This document shows, piece after piece, positions 22,587-35,324 of a stretch of DNA of 64,000 nt. Both the position numbers and the translations under genes were made by a program. Each line of letters begins with the position of its first letter. The stretch's first letter is position 1. Location: NCBI RefSeq assembly GCF_000283155.1, contig NW_004454281.1, forward strand, positions 2,988,625 to 3,052,624. Direction: 5' to 3'. The notes under the pieces are model-generated. The model saw nothing but the letters and a program-made list of their open reading frames with translations, made no database searches and was not told the DNA's origin. The DNA is from Ceratotherium simum simum. Lineage: Eukaryota > Chordata > Mammalia > Perissodactyla > Rhinocerotidae.

Positions 22587-22929
22587 CTGTTGATTAACAA
22601 AGCATAAAGGGGTGTCAAATAGAGGAAAGCACCACATATTAAGATCCCTCCTGACTCCCTCAAATTAAACCAAGTGCCGACACCGCCAATGACAAAATTT
22701 CAGAGTGTGAAGTAGACCATAACTGGTCTGGTTAAGAGGCCTGGAGCCACAGGGGTCCCCTCAACCCGTGCCCCAGACCAAGACAAGCCCCCACCTCAGT
22801 GAACCCACAGAACCTGGTGGGGTAAATAACTGTGCTTCTGTGGATGCACCACCTCGTCTTTGGGCAGGTTACCACGCAGTAGGGGCACAAGAAAGGTGCT
22901 TCAGACCTGACTTCTTCCAACCAAGATTT

Positions 22930-23245
22930 ATTAAGCTCTGGCTATATGTCAGATGCCAAGAATATAAAGATGAATGAAACTGGGGGCTAGGAGCAAACAC
23001 ATACCCACAAAGGTTTCTACCTAATGCTGTAAGTGCGATTTAAGAAGGACTCTACCTCAGTATGGGTACACAGTGAAGAGAACAACTATCCAGTCTGGGA
23101 TGGGAGGGGGACAGGAAACCTTCACTGAGCCTCGGTTTCCTTGGCTGCAAAACAGGGGTAGTAAGACCCACAGTTGTAGAAAACGAAGGGGAAACCATGT
23201 TGTAAGCAACAGAACTCCTTGCAAATACGAAGGATTATTATTACA
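22930..23245. repeat. L2 and MIR remnants
   Basis: 22930-23060 reads as a reversed L2 3' end (TTATTAAGCTCTGGCTATAT, ATGCCAAGAATATAAAGATG). 23098-23245 has MIR-like text in sense (CTTCACTGAGCCTCGGTTTC, GCAAAACAGGGGTAGTAAGA). Confidence 0.55.
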
Positions 23246-23249
23246 TAAA

Positions 23250-24050
23250 CAGTCAATGCAGCAAATGCCATTTCATCCAGAAAGCTCGACCACCCTGACT
23301 ACATCAGGGACCAGTCTGGGAGGTCTTTAGTCTAGAATTGTCTGCCACTGGTTTTTCAACTGTGCCCCAGCCTGACATTTCCCACTGCTTCCCTGATAAC
23401 TCAAGTGAACCTCCACTAGGCATTATAGCCCAAGCCACGCATTGTGTGCGTGCCTACATCCCCAACATTCCTCCATTCTCAGATACCTGGAGTGATGTGC
23501 CCCCCGCCAATGCCCCAACTCAGCCTCTGGTCCATGGCAAAACAGCCTCCTCCACATCTCTTGGGTGTCTTCTCTTCAGCAACCCCAGAGCACCACCCAG
23601 CTGAGCCCTGCTTCCTCTGCTGGGCCAATAGAACAGCTTCCTCACTGGCCCTGACTTTCGCCTTGCTGGTCCAGCCCATATACCCCTCTAGAACTGGGAT
23701 GCCCCTCCTTGTTCTGTGCTGCGGCTCACAATGGCATGGAGGCTCTGAATCAGCCTCACATCAAGCCCAAAAGATCCTCTGCACCCTACATTCCCATCAC
23801 ACAGCCAACAGTTTACAAGGCACGCTGGGGAATACAAAGGTATGGAGGGAAACCATTACCAAGGAAGGGGGAACCGAGCCAGTGCTATAGGTTCTAAGCT
23901 GGAGGATGTGCCATGTGCCTGGCACTGAGTGGGCTGAGAAGGATGGTGCATCAAATGAACATGCACAAGAGGTAGTCGGGACGCACTGGCACTTCATGGC
24001 AGGCGACACGCCCAAGGTTCTTCCCACTGGGTGCTGCTGCTTGTCAACCC
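23250..24050. other. Unique intronic sequence, no gene seen
   Basis: Contains plus-strand open frames of 88 and 148 codons (23338-23604 and 23444-23890) that overlap each other in different frames. They have no start context, family signature or splice support. Probably chance frames. Confidence 0.5.
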
Positions 24051-24054
24051 TAGC

Positions 24055-24165
24055 TGTCCACCACAATCATCTGGGCCCGGGCCCCAATTCCAGAAATTCT
24101 GGTCCAGCAAGTGTGGGGTGGAGTCTGAAGTGGGGAGTTTTAACAAGCTGCGCAGTGAGAGGAGA
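24055..24165. mobile_element. hAT-Charlie (MER5A-like) remnant
   Basis: CCACAATCATCTGGGCCCGG, CCAGAAATTCTGGTCCAGCA and GGGGAGTTTTAACAAGCTGC resemble the core of MER5A-type elements. The ends are degraded. Confidence 0.55.
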
Positions 24166-24786
24166 GAGTCACTGCTGCTGAGAGATGACGTCCATTTCTA
24201 AGCAATGCTCAGCTTCCTTGGGGAAGATGCCAGCGGCAGACTGTGACCCCTGCAGGGGAAGAAGGAATGGCCTAGCCCCTCTTCCTGAGCCTGCAGTAGG
24301 GAAAGCATGGAACCTGAAAGACCGCTCAGCCTGCCAACCACCACGTGGTCCTCCTACTAATGCCTGGACTCACTGGAAATGCTCCCCTGCAGATTACGAT
24401 GCCTGGGCAGATTTAGGAAGGGGAAGAAATAAATCTCACACCAAACACTACCACTCAGGCCCACTCCCCAAACTCTATGAGGGCAGGGATCAGGAAGCTC
24501 ACGGTTATGCTCAAACACCTGCTTAATGACGAGGTTAGTGAACAGATGGGAAGCTGGGGTTTGGGGAGGGAAAAAGTTCTGGGATGGGAAGGGCTCTCTA
24601 TGTATTTTGATTTTCTGGTCCTTGGCTCAAGACACTAGAGTAAGATTCTTGGCTAGAGACAGAATATATCATGTTCCTTAAGGGCTAAGTCTTACCAAGC
24701 TATCAAAAATATTTTAAACCAAATACAGACAGGAAAAAAAATTCCAGATATAACTTTGAAAGTAGACAATGAAAAAAAAAAAGCAA

Positions 24787-24967
24787 TGGGGCCAGCCCCG
24801 TGGCACAGTGGTTGAGTTCTTGCACTCTGCTTCAGCGGCCCGGGGTTCAAGGGTTCGGATCCTGGGTACAAAGCTACGCACTGCTCATCAAGCCATGCTG
24901 TGGCGGCATCCCACATACAAAATATAGGAAGATGGGCATGGATGTTAGCTCAGGGCCAATCTTCCTC
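24787..24967 (+). repeat. ERE SINE (type A, one tail unit)
   Basis: Head GGGGCCAGCCCCGTGGCACA, one tail unit ending GGGCCAATCTTCCTC, then a purine microsatellite instead of a simple A-run. No clear target duplication. Confidence 0.9.
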
Positions 24968-25036
24968 GAAAGAAAAGAAGAGAAAAGAAGTGAAAAGAAG
25001 AGAAAAGAAAAGAGGACGGAAGGAAGGAAAGAAACA
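24968..25036 (+). repeat. GA-rich microsatellite grown from an ERE tail
   Basis: Irregular GAAAAGAAGA units followed by GGAAGGAAGGAAAG, continuous with the 3' end of the ERE at 24787. SINE tails commonly seed such repeats. Confidence 0.85.
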
Positions 25037-25629
25037 ACAGAGGAGAATATACCCAATATTCATGGAAGGAAATAAATTCTAAAATACTCTGTAAATATAC
25101 TTTATGGCTTCAGAAATCCACATACTAACAACACAAGGTATTGGTGATAAACACAAGGTAAATTTCAAATGAATTATAAAAATATGGCAAGATGGGACTT
25201 GATTGTAATATGGCAATGAAAAATTGCAACTTGCTCAAGAAAAAGGGAAGAACATGTGGGCACTTTAGGCAGGGGTGTGAGAGGGCACCTGTCAGTGCTT
25301 TGATATCAAGTGATATATGAACAAAGATAAAAGCCATACTGTGGGAAGAGGATGGCACACATGCTGTGGCTAGAGAAGAATGGGCAATGCTAATGACAGC
25401 AGAGCTGGGAGGCCCAAGGAATCCAAAGCATGATTTAGTGGTTAGCAGATAAACTCAACTTACCTTGCTGTCAAGTTAAGCTCACCAAACACGGAAGAGG
25501 CAAGCCCCTTTGCATAATTCTAACCAACAAGGAAGAACTGATTATAAGGCAGAAGTGAGAGAAACCAACAGATAACAAACAAGAAAGCGAGCTCTGTAAT
25601 CACCAGGGAATGTTGTGCAGCCCCCTAGG

Positions 25630-25772
25630 AGAGCATTTCTCAACAGCGTGGCAACGGCATCCAGCGGAACTGCACTTGAGCATCCCCAGCCCTGCCCATT
25701 AGATGCCAGGCATTGTGATACCACCCCAATTTCCTGTCTTCTAGAGCCACAGCTACTGAGAACCACTGGTGC
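25630..25772 (-). mobile_element. hAT-Charlie (MER20-like) remnant
   Basis: GCATTTCTCAACAGCGTGG at one end and TACTGAGAACCACTGG at the other, with CCCATTAGATGCCAGGCATT inside, as in reversed MER20 elements. Confidence 0.6.
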
Positions 25773-27507
25773 TATCAGGGACAGGATGCTAAAAGTCCTG
25801 CATTGCAGAAGAAGGTCCTGTAGATGAGAACTGTTCAGCTGGAAATGCCAATCACGCCTCCACTGAGAACACTTGAAGATGGATTCAAGCCATTCAGAGA
25901 AAAGATAGGTTCATCTGAAGGTCTGAGACTTGAAAAGCAAGACGACTCAAGAGGACTGACAAACCCCCAAGCAAAATTGCACCCCTATAACTGAGAATGA
26001 AGAACTAAGGAAGGAATTTAAAGAAACCAATGAAAATTCAGAGTTCACATTTAAAAAGATATTACAAATGATGGAAGAAAGGACCTGACAAAGAAAAACC
26101 CTAAGAGTGGCCCCACTCTAGAAGAACAGAGTCAGGAAGACCAAAGCCAAGAATGACAAGGGCTTACAAAATATGCCCTACAAAGGTTTGTTTCAGTTCT
26201 GCTAAAAGCAAGAAGCAGTCCTGGGTCAGCTGCTCCGGGCTGATGGCGCAATGCTGACAAACCAAGGGAGAAGAGAGCAAAGGAAAGCAGAACCAGTCAA
26301 TTCGCATGTTGCTTCTCCCTGTGGAGGAGAGCAGGCTTCCCAGCCGGGGCAAGTAGCAAGGGGAAAAGAGAGCAACGCTTCTCAAAACAAGGTCCAGTTC
26401 TGAGCCCAGAGGTGGATCTTAGCGTATTGTGGGAACCTGAAAGAGCCCAGGCGTGCTGCCCGGTTCTTCAGAAAGGAAGAGCCCACTGCCCAAACCCCAG
26501 CCCAGAGAGCTTGATGCCCACTCCAGGCCCAAGTGTGGTGTGTGGCGGAAACTGACCACTACCTAACGGCCCGGCAGGCACTAACAGCAGAGATGGCTGC
26601 AGCCCCAGCAGGAGTGCACTGCTCCAAGTCCTGCACGAAGCTTTGGCTTGTTCCTGAGAGAAGAGCAGGAGACAGCTGTACACAGCAAGCACTCTGTCAC
26701 ACAACTCAGATGTACACATCCGAGTTTGAGCAAAGTATTTAACAAAGTCTCTTTTTTTCTTCTTTGGAGATCTACGGTGGGGCCTGGAAAATCAAATGTT
26801 CAAGTAATCCAGGTAATCCTCATGCATGGCCTGACTGAGAACTCTTCAGGAGCCAGCGATTCTTAACTAGCTTGCGGCTGTGGTCCTTTTTAAAAAATCC
26901 AGACAGATGTACAGAGGGAAAATCTGCTATGCAAGTCAGGGCTGCTTCACATGTCAAATCAACACTAGGGACTGACTGCAAGTCTCAATGTAGGGGAAGC
27001 CTGCACAGTTTAAAAAAACATATTCACTATCACCCTGTAATTTCCTATTTGTTAAATGGAAAAAGGCACATTGTACCCCTAAAGGAACTCCAGAAAGTAA
27101 AGCTGAACACCATCTTCTTGGCTGTTGAGGCTGGGTTAGAAGAGCACAGAAGCGCTACTCTAGGAGTCTGCAGGTCCGAGTAACGGAGGCCCAGCAGGCA
27201 ACAGCAGAGGGTACTTGCTTCATGGAAGAGAGGCTCTGAGCTCTGAGATGGACCTTGAAGAATGGGGACAAACCAAACCTCCGGAGAGAGAACAGGTAAG
27301 TCCATGTAGGTATGTCCGTACGCAGAGACGTGAAGGAAGAAATCACCAGGCATGTTGGGGAAGCAGCCAGGAACCGAGTTTGGCTGGAATGTTTACTAAC
27401 GTCGGGGGACTCTCAACCAGAGTGTGCGCCCAACCTCCTGGAGGAGTTGTTCAACACCTACATGCAGAGAGGTAGGGGGAGAGAGGGGAGGACAGAGAAA
27501 GCCTGAC

Positions 27508-27625
27508 TGGTGCCTAGGCCCTACCCTAGACGTGCAGATTCAGAATCTCCTGAGCACGGCTGGGCCCCTGTGCCCAGGGATCCCCAAGTGATGGTGAGGT
27601 GCACCCCTGCTTAAGAACCAACACG
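27508..27625. mobile_element. hAT-Charlie (MER5A-like) remnant
   Basis: CTGGTGCCTAGGCCCTACCC, CAGATTCAGAATCTCCTGAG and GTGCACCCCTGCTTAAGAAC follow the MER5A core. Confidence 0.6.
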
Positions 27626-28029
27626 CTCATCCAACCCAGTCTTTTAGCAAGAAAGATATTGAGGCCCTGATTAATTTAGTGTCATTTCCACAGCTAGCAA
27701 TAAACTCTTAAAAGAGCTAACGTCTCCCACTGAGCCAGGCACACTGAAGCAACGTAAGGAATCCCTCTTACTGCAACAAGTCTGAGGTAATAGAAACCCG
27801 GAAATTGTTTTGAACTTTTTTTTAAAAAGTGAATGCTTACTGTGACTTATATTGCCCATCTTAGTGTTCTCTATTCTGAAGATGCCTGTAGGCAAGAAAA
27901 TTAGAGTATTCCAATCCCCAACCTTTCTCTTCAACATTTGTTTTATATATAACACATAGAAACAATATTTTGATCTGTCAAGTGGTTGCTTCAACAGCTG
28001 CCAAATCGTCAGAGGACTAGAAAGCGCAG

Positions 28030-28235
28030 AGTCCTCTGGAATCAGACAGGCCTGAGCTCAAACCCCGGCCCCACTCTTCACACCACCTGAAGCTCCGAGT
28101 CTACCATCTTACCTGAAATGTGGTAGGAAACCAACTTTCAGGGCCCTTATGAGAATTACAAGAAACTTTATATAGTACTTAACACTTAGCACCCCTAGTA
28201 GGTACTCAATTAATGCTAGTTTCATTCCTTTCCAT
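28030..28235 (+). repeat. MIR SINE remnant
   Basis: Sense MIR layout: TCTGGAATCAGACAGGCCTG, AGCTCAAACCCCGGCCCC, then a degraded 3' part with GAGAATTACAAGAAACTTTA and TAGGTACTCAATTAATGCTAG. Confidence 0.7.
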
Positions 28236-28754
28236 ACTGTATCACATTTCTTAAAATCCAAGACAGCATCAAGGCACCAACATACATTCTCTATTCTACA
28301 TAACAGGACATTGACATGATATGATATTGACAGCCTATGACAAGAACTCATGGGGTCTTAAATTAGAAATGAATATGTTTATGGTTGTCAGCACAAAGCT
28401 TTCAGAAATGACCCGATCACTTATATCTCAATAAAAAAAAACGAAAAGAAATGTAAGGCAAGGGGCTTGCTAACAGCACATCCCCACCACACTCCCCTCT
28501 AGAGGGCATCAGACTGGAGCGTCATCACCTTCAAAACCCCAACAAAGAACAGAAATGGAGAGATGCTAGGGAAGAGGCAGTCCTCCAGAGAAGAGCCAAG
28601 GAGAGATGCTAGAGAAGGGTGATGTCTTTGGTGCAAGAGGCATGCACCAAAAGCAGCCACGTGAAAAGCAGGAGCAAGACCCTGAAAGAAGGGAGAGAAG
28701 AATCGGTAGGGTACAACACTGCAGTGTTTACAATGAACAGCATATAGGATAAGA

Positions 28755-28905
28755 CTGGAGCCTCAATATTAGCTTCATTTTACAGATGGTAAAGCTGAAG
28801 CTCAGAAAGGCCCAAGTCACAGACCTTATACAGGGCAGGGCCAGGACTGAGCCAGAGCCAGATCACTCTTTTGTGAACATCTCAGCCACATAAAGCAGTG
28901 GGTTA
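28755..28905 (-). repeat. MIR SINE remnant
   Basis: ATTTTACAGATGGTAAAGCTG, AAGCTCAGAAAGGCCCAAGT and GGCCAGGACTGAGCCAGAGC form a reversed MIR. Confidence 0.65.
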
Positions 28906-30432
28906 GGGTGGTGAAGGCTTCTACTGGAAACAGGGCGTGCAGGTGCTCCTACTTCCTGAGCAGGATCCTGGGAGGGCTTAGCTTGCTCCAGAATAGCACT
29001 TTCCAAGATTTATAATGACAAAAGCATGAATTTATACAATATTTGCCTGAGCCCTTCACAGCTAGTCATTAAGTGTTTATGTTGTGCAAGGAATGTTTCT
29101 AGGCTCCTTGTGACCAGGCAAAATGACATCTGGCAGATATAACCTTAAACCTAAGTGTAGGATCACTCTCAAATACCAGCTACACAACTAGACATTAGTA
29201 ATCTGAAAGAGCTACTCCCTGCTTTTGTGTGACTATATCAAAGTGACTAATTTTGACAAAAATACACTTTCCAAGCGTGCACAAAGCAACCAGTGGGAAT
29301 GACACTAAATCATGACTTTAATGTAATTCAATATACTGTAAATCTAAACACAAGGCTTCAGAGCCCCCAAGCGCAATTAATACCCAGCAACGGGGGCGGG
29401 ACCCACACCAACACATCCCCCTGCCATAGGTCGGCAGGAGGCCAGTTATCTTAGACTTAGTTATTATCACAATGAACCCACTTAGCTATTACCAGAACTC
29501 TATAAAGCACTTTCATTACCCCCTTTGGAGAAATCAGGACACTGAGGCTCAAGGTGACAACATAAACAAGTCCAAGGCAGAAATCAAAATCTGAACTCAG
29601 GTCTCTGTTACTCAACCACAGCACACTGCTCCAGGGAGGTGGGCCACTTGTCAAGAGTTATCGTAAGAGGGCATGGCGGCAGAAAACACTCAGCACAGGC
29701 TTCAAGGAATGCACTGCCCACACATCTCCAGGCAAGCCACTCCTAGCTGACTGGGCTCTCACACCAGCTCCACACACAGTCAGCTTCTGGCCAGTGGCCT
29801 CACTCCTGGAATGTGTCTGTCTCCATTTGAACAGGGGTGTTCCTGGCATTTTTGACCTATATCACACACTCCAGAGTCCAGCACCCCCCACCCAATTGAG
29901 AGCTCCTTGAAGGCTGGGACACAACCTCTTCAGATATGTCCACACGAGACACAACAACACAGGACGAGTGAGCAGAATGGGAACTGTCTGTGTAAAACAC
30001 GTGGTGGATGCTCCTGTAAGCTTAGCTTTCGGGTGCTGAGTTTTCTTAATGAGAGGTATACTCATGTGAAGGAGACATTTACAAACCACCTCAGGAAGGG
30101 CTCAGAGGCTCTTCAACTTCTGAGTTATACCATCTCCCTCATCCTGTGACAGTCAGGCAGCAACTCCTCTCAGAAAGACAGAGCACCACCATGAGCACTG
30201 GCTTTGACATTAGTGACTCCTTTGGTTGCAAGTGTACCTGCTGGGCTAGAGGTTGTCAAAACAGTATTTCACTCCTCTGCTGATCTATGCTAGTAAGAAG
30301 TGGAAGCAAAATCTGACAAGATAACGAAGTACAGAGAACTATAATCAACATAGACCCAGAACTGTTAAGAACAGAACAAAATCCAAACCACCACCTAACC
30401 TGAAATGACTCCTATTCTCCACCCTGTCCCTC
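28906..30432. other. Intronic sequence with a weak MIR remnant, no gene seen
   Basis: A reversed MIR core is visible at about 29490-29630 (CTTTGGAGAAATCAGGACAC, TGAGGCTCAAGGTGACAACA). The rest is unique-looking sequence with short chance open frames. Confidence 0.5.
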
Positions 30433-30675
30433 TTTTTTTTTGGTGAGAAAGATTAGTCCTGAGCTAACATCTATTGTCAATCCCTCTCTTTTTGCTGAGG
30501 AAGATTGGCCCTGGGCTAACATCCATGCCCATCCTCCTCTACTTTATATGGGACGCCACCACAGCATGGCTTGACAAGCAGTACGTCAGTCCGCACCCGG
30601 GATCCGAACCCGTGAACCCCAGGCCACTGAAGCGGAGCATGCGAACTTAACTGCTACGCCACCAGGCCAGCCCCT
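30433..30675 (-). repeat. ERE SINE (type A, two tail units) with 13-bp target duplication
   Basis: Reverse ERE ending GCCACCAGGCCAGCCCCT. CACCCTGTCCCTC flanks it at 30420-30432 and 30676-30688. Confidence 0.95.
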
Positions 30676-31449
30676 CACCCTGTCCCTCCTTAACAACCAA
30701 AAGTAGCCATGTGAAAAGCAGGAGCAAGACCCTGAGAGCAAGGTGACCTGGGCAGTGAGCAGGCCTGGTCCACTGCTAGCCTGCAAGTGGTATCCTCTAA
30801 GCTGCAGCCTCCTGTCTCTCAAGGGGCCCTGTGCAGCTCTGGAATTCTAAAGCGACTATGGCAAGGGCCAGGAGGAGAACAGGAACAGCCATCAGAAGCA
30901 ACCTTTCTTAACTTTCTGCTTCAAGGCTGAAAGAGAAGGCAAAAGGCAACAACAATATTATTTCTGGGACTGCAACTACTTAGTCAAGAGTTTCCTTCAT
31001 ACCCCCACCTCCACCTCCCAGCTCAGAGCTCAGCACCTTTGGGCGCCTTCCATAGCACCTGGGCTCATCTTTGGACACAGCGACCATCACTGCACTGAGT
31101 GTACACACAGGAAGACAAAATACACAGGGCAAGATTCTGAGATACTGGGAAGGCAAATTTTGAATTGTAGAGCTTTTCAATTTCGTTGGAAAAACTAAAC
31201 ATTTTTAAACAACACCACCTTCACCCAGCTGTCTGGTAGGCCTCTCACTAAGCCTAAGGAACAGGCTACTTCGGGAGGCAGGAGAGCAGTGCTGGTAAGA
31301 GGAAGGGCTCTGCCTCGGTGGGGAGGTCATGTCCAGGCAGGCCGCCCCCACCTGGCCCCAACTCGCCACATCAGCACCATCTCTGATCACTCCTCCAAAC
31401 ACTCCCTTCCTGCCCGGCTGCTCTACTCACTGCCCTGGAACGTGTCTTG

Positions 31450-31660
31450 CTCACTCCCAATACTACTACTATATTTCGCACTTAATATATGCCAAGCACT
31501 CTTCTAAGCAATTGATATATATTAACTCATTTAACCTTCACACACAGGTGAAGTAACTAACGCACCAAGAGGGTAAGTAACTTGCCCAGGTTCACTCAGC
31601 TAAGATGCTGCAGGGCCAGGACTCAAACTCCAGAACCACTATGCTGTATTCTCCCCTCAA
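31450..31660 (-). repeat. MIR SINE remnant
   Basis: Nearly full reversed MIR: ATATGCCAAGCACTCTTCTA, ATTAACTCATTTAACCTTCA, GTAAGTAACTTGCCCAGGTT, then CCAGGACTCAAACTCCAGAA. Confidence 0.8.
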
Positions 31661-31754
31661 CAGCTTTTCCCCAAATGAAAGACTTCTTCCTTTCCCTTTT
31701 TAACTGGGGAGAAGGTTAAGCTTATCTACGCCCTCAAGAACTAGACAGGATGAG

Positions 31755-31990
31755 AGCCAGCCCAGTGGTGCAGTGGTTAAGTTCACGCACTCCGCTTCAG
31801 CGGCCCGGGGTTCACAGGTTTGGATCCAGGGCGCTGACCTACGCACCGCCATGCTGTAGCACGCGTCCCAAATATGAAGTAGAGGAGGATGGGCACAGAT
31901 GTTAGCTCAGGGGCAATATTCCTCAGCAAAAAGAGAAGGATTGACAACAGATGTTAGCTCAGGGCTAATCTTCCTCACCCAAAAAAAAAA
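31755..31990 (+). repeat. ERE SINE (type A, two tail units)
   Basis: Head AGCCAGCCCAGTGGTGCAGT to a tail ending CTAATCTTCCTCACCC plus A-run. The flanks GACAGGATGAG and GACAAGATGAG form an 11-bp duplication with one mismatch. Confidence 0.93.
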
Positions 31991-34600
31991 GACAAGATGA
32001 GGCTGGCAAAAGGAGGCACACACAGGCAAAAGCCCTCACAAGTGAGCAGGCTGCTGCTTCTCTTGGATGCTGCGGCAGGGGATACATCTGACCCGTCAAC
32101 TGAAAGGCTACGGCATCTCTCTGCCACCTGTCTTTAAACCCATCAGTATTGCCCTCCATAATGCCCTTCAGGGAGAAAGGCTGGCTGGAGAACTTAGCCC
32201 TGCCAGAGCAGAGTGGGGCAGGGCTCCTAGTTCTGAAGGGCCAGGTGTGCTGAACGTGCCAACATAGGGTAAAACCAGGCCAGTTCCCCAGTGCTTCTGG
32301 AAAGCACCTCAGGGGCTGGCCTAACTAAAACCCAAGAAGGGGACAGCACAAGGTCAGAAGCATGCAGCTGTACTGCGGGTTATATAGACTGTCACCGGGC
32401 TTCCTCAGGGCATCTCTGAGAGCCACTGCCCGCGTCCATTCTGAGGGATGAAAGCTACTCAACCTCACTGGCTGCCAGGCCCCTCTCCTCTTCAACTACC
32501 GAAAGCCTACTCATTCTCGAAGGGCCAGACCAAGTTCCACCTCCTTCTCCATGTCAGAGGGTGTTTCTCTCCCTTGTATTCCATTACTCAGCTGGTATAC
32601 ATCCAGCACACAGTGGACAGACCATGATTTCTTTGTTCTAGGCACATGCCATTCTTCTCCCTCACTGAGCTCCTCAAGGGCAGAGCCCAGAGGAGGTGCC
32701 CCTTGAGCTGGGTCTTAAAGGACAAGAAGTTATTCTGGCACAGAGAAGAGACAGGGACACACAGCAAGAGACCCAGGGTATGCAGAGCATGCTGTGTTTA
32801 GGGGATTCCACGGGCAAGTGGGGAGAGACAAGACTGGCAGACCAGACTTTGAAGGAACATGCTATGGAATGTGGATTTTTTCACACAAAGTCCTGACCTC
32901 TGAATTTGGTTCCAATCTTTGAGAGCAGGGCCTGGGCATGTGCACTTCTCTTCAACGCACTGCTGGTTAGAAATCATGTGGGATTGAGGACAGACTGACT
33001 GGTGAGGAATCCGACACAGGTGTCCTGCCACAAATGAGGATGGCTTGAACTAAGGGAGCGGCAGTGGGGATGGAAAAAAGGCAGGCAGAGAACAGAGATA
33101 AAAGTGTAGTTTAGCAGAATCTGGCAAGTGGCTAGATTAGGGAGAAAGGGACGAGGCGGGCACCCCCAGGTTCTTCCTTGGGAGTAGACAAGTAGACATT
33201 AACTAAGGCAAGGCAGGAGAAGTGCGGGGCACAGGATGAACTTAGACGCCTACAAGTCTATATGCCATTCAAAGGAAAACTCTCAAGGCGGCTGGATACA
33301 GTCTGGGCTCAGGAGGGATGTCTTCGTGGTTCTCTAAGCTTTAATTCTTAACTTACTCTTGCAGCAAAGAAAACAGAAAGATCTCTTGAACATTTAGTGA
33401 TACTTTTCAACGGAATGAGAATATTTTCAACTGGTACAATAAATGCTAAATCAACAGCCTCTTCAGAGGTGTAACAAGATCAGAAAAGGTTCACTTTTTT
33501 GCCCCTGAGACAAGTGTTTTTGTTCTAACAACTACCTGAAGAAAAGGTCCCAAATGTTGCAATAACTGAGTATACTCTCTTTCCCAGGGCCTGTCCTGAT
33601 TATCTTCTAATAGAGAACTATTTACAGAGAATATCATTAAGGGAGGCTGAAGTAGCCCCAACTTATGCATGAATTTAGGATAAAAAATGCAATGCTTTTC
33701 TCAATTCCCAAAAACCCAGTGGATTCAGGACATTTATGCTGGCATAACATCATTTATAAAACTCCCCTCACCTCCTGACACACGACACATCTACCAGACA
33801 CACTCATTGCTCTATCGTGTTAAATACCCAACCTCAGAGAATATAAACCTGTGCTCAACAGCAAACTAGTTCACTGCTTAGTACAAGGAATTCCAAGGAA
33901 TGACCTGTTATTTAGCAACTCCTCCTACTCAATTCACTTGTGATTATGGACTGAGAGAAAGTACACCAATACGTAGTTCTGAGTGAACACTATTTAATTA
34001 GCATTATAAGGCTGCTACAAATCTCAATTCCTTGTCTCAACAGTGACATCATAATAACTAATAAAATGTCACTCCTCTCTTAAATCCACAAATTTCCCAC
34101 CGAGAAAAGCCCTTCTGGGAAGATACTCAGAGGACCCTTAGGGGAGATCTGCACAATCCGGAGGTTGAAAAGAAATGATCAGACTGCAATCAATTTCCCT
34201 TAGCCACACCTACTGGTTTCACTTTTGTAGCCATTTCCCCTCCTGACTGAAGCAATGGTTACAATCTGGTTGTTCCCATCAATGCTGAATTCGCTTGCAA
34301 ATTAAAATGTATTTAATGTTTTATTAACATTGTAATTCCTAAAAAGTGTTCTGAAAAATGTAATTCATTTGATTATTCAACATCTGTTTACTTTGCACCA
34401 TCGAAAATCCCTTTTCTTATTTCCACTCCATGCATTGATCAACCTGCATCAATAACTCTTTTTTTTTTTTTAATTAACTAACCAGGCTTAAACACACTCA
34501 GAGCAAATGATCAGCATCATGTAACCAGCATTCCCCTACTGAATTGAAATAATTTCCATCCACAACTCAAGTAACAACATACTTCTCCACACCTCCTTGG
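31991..34600. other. Intronic sequence, no gene seen
   Basis: Mostly unique-looking sequence. 32640-32790 resembles a reversed L2 body (GAGCTGGGTCTTAAAGGACA). No exon-like segment with splice sites was found. Confidence 0.5.
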
Positions 34601-34609
34601 AGTAAGAAA

Positions 34610-34850
34610 GTGGGCAGAGGGACAAGGGGCGTGGAACTTGGGATTTGGAGCCAGGGAGATTCAGTATCTCTCCACACCCTGGTCTGCTAGTCCACCTGAG
34701 GTAACACTCAACACATCTAAGCTTCACAGTTTTCTGCTTTGTAAAGTAAAGATGACAATACACTAAATTTCAGTGTTACTGAAAAGAAATAACTTATGTA
34801 AACAGTCTAGCATTTAATAAGTACTCAGTTAATGTTGCTCCAATTTTTTT
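34610..34850 (+). repeat. MIR SINE remnant
   Basis: Sense MIR pattern: GATTTGGAGCCAGGGAGATT, TCTAAGCTTCACAGTTTTCT, TAAAGTAAAGATGACAATAC and AATAAGTACTCAGTTAATGT. Confidence 0.65.
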
Positions 34851-34899
34851 CAAAAAATATAGTAACTCCCTCTCAGACCCCTGGGAGCATGGGAACCCC

Positions 34900-35225
34900 A
34901 AACCAGGTCAACAGGGCCAGACTAGGGGATACCAAGATGAATTAGGTCAAGATCCCTGCCCTTGAGGAATTCAGAACCTAGAAGGAAAGACAAGTCTAAT
35001 ACAAATCAGATTGTAACAAGCACTCAAAGAGAAACATAAAGAAACACTGTGGTCACACAAAGGAGGAAAAAACTCATTCTGAAGGGGGATGGGGGGAGGC
35101 CTCACAGAGTAGCCAGCACTGGAGTTGCACCTAGGACTTCCCTGGAAGGAAGGAGAGGAGAGGGGAAGGCAGCCTTTCTCAGGTAGAGCAAACAGCATGT
35201 GCACAGAGAGACCACATAGCAAGTG
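34900..35225 (-). repeat. L2 remnant
   Basis: Reversed L2: AGATCCCTGCCCTTGAGGAA, TTCAGAACCTAGAAGGAAAG, and GGCCTCACAGAGTAGCCAGC further in. Confidence 0.6.
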
Positions 35226-35230
35226 AGTAA

Positions 35231-35262
35231 GGGGGGGGGGGGGGGGGGGGGGGGGGGAAGGC

Positions 35263-35296
<34 letters not shown>

Positions 35297-35317
35297 GGGG
35301 GGGGGGGGGCGGGGGGG
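35231..35317 (+). repeat. Poly-G tract, TG microsatellite and second G tract
   Basis: 37 consecutive G (35231-35267), then AAGGCAC, then ten TG units (35275-35294), then a second G tract of 15 with one C interruption and seven more G. It lies in UBE2L3 intron 1. UBE2L3 is on the minus strand, so the transcript would carry the C-rich and CA complement. Confidence 0.97.
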
Positions 35318-35324
35318 AGTGTCT

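Larger units (their letters stand above)
25040..28025. other. Intronic sequence with scattered old DNA transposons, no gene seen
   Basis: Apart from the two hAT remnants listed separately, I see no exon, RNA gene or obvious repeat. Open frames up to 107 codons occur on both strands without family features. Confidence 0.5.
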
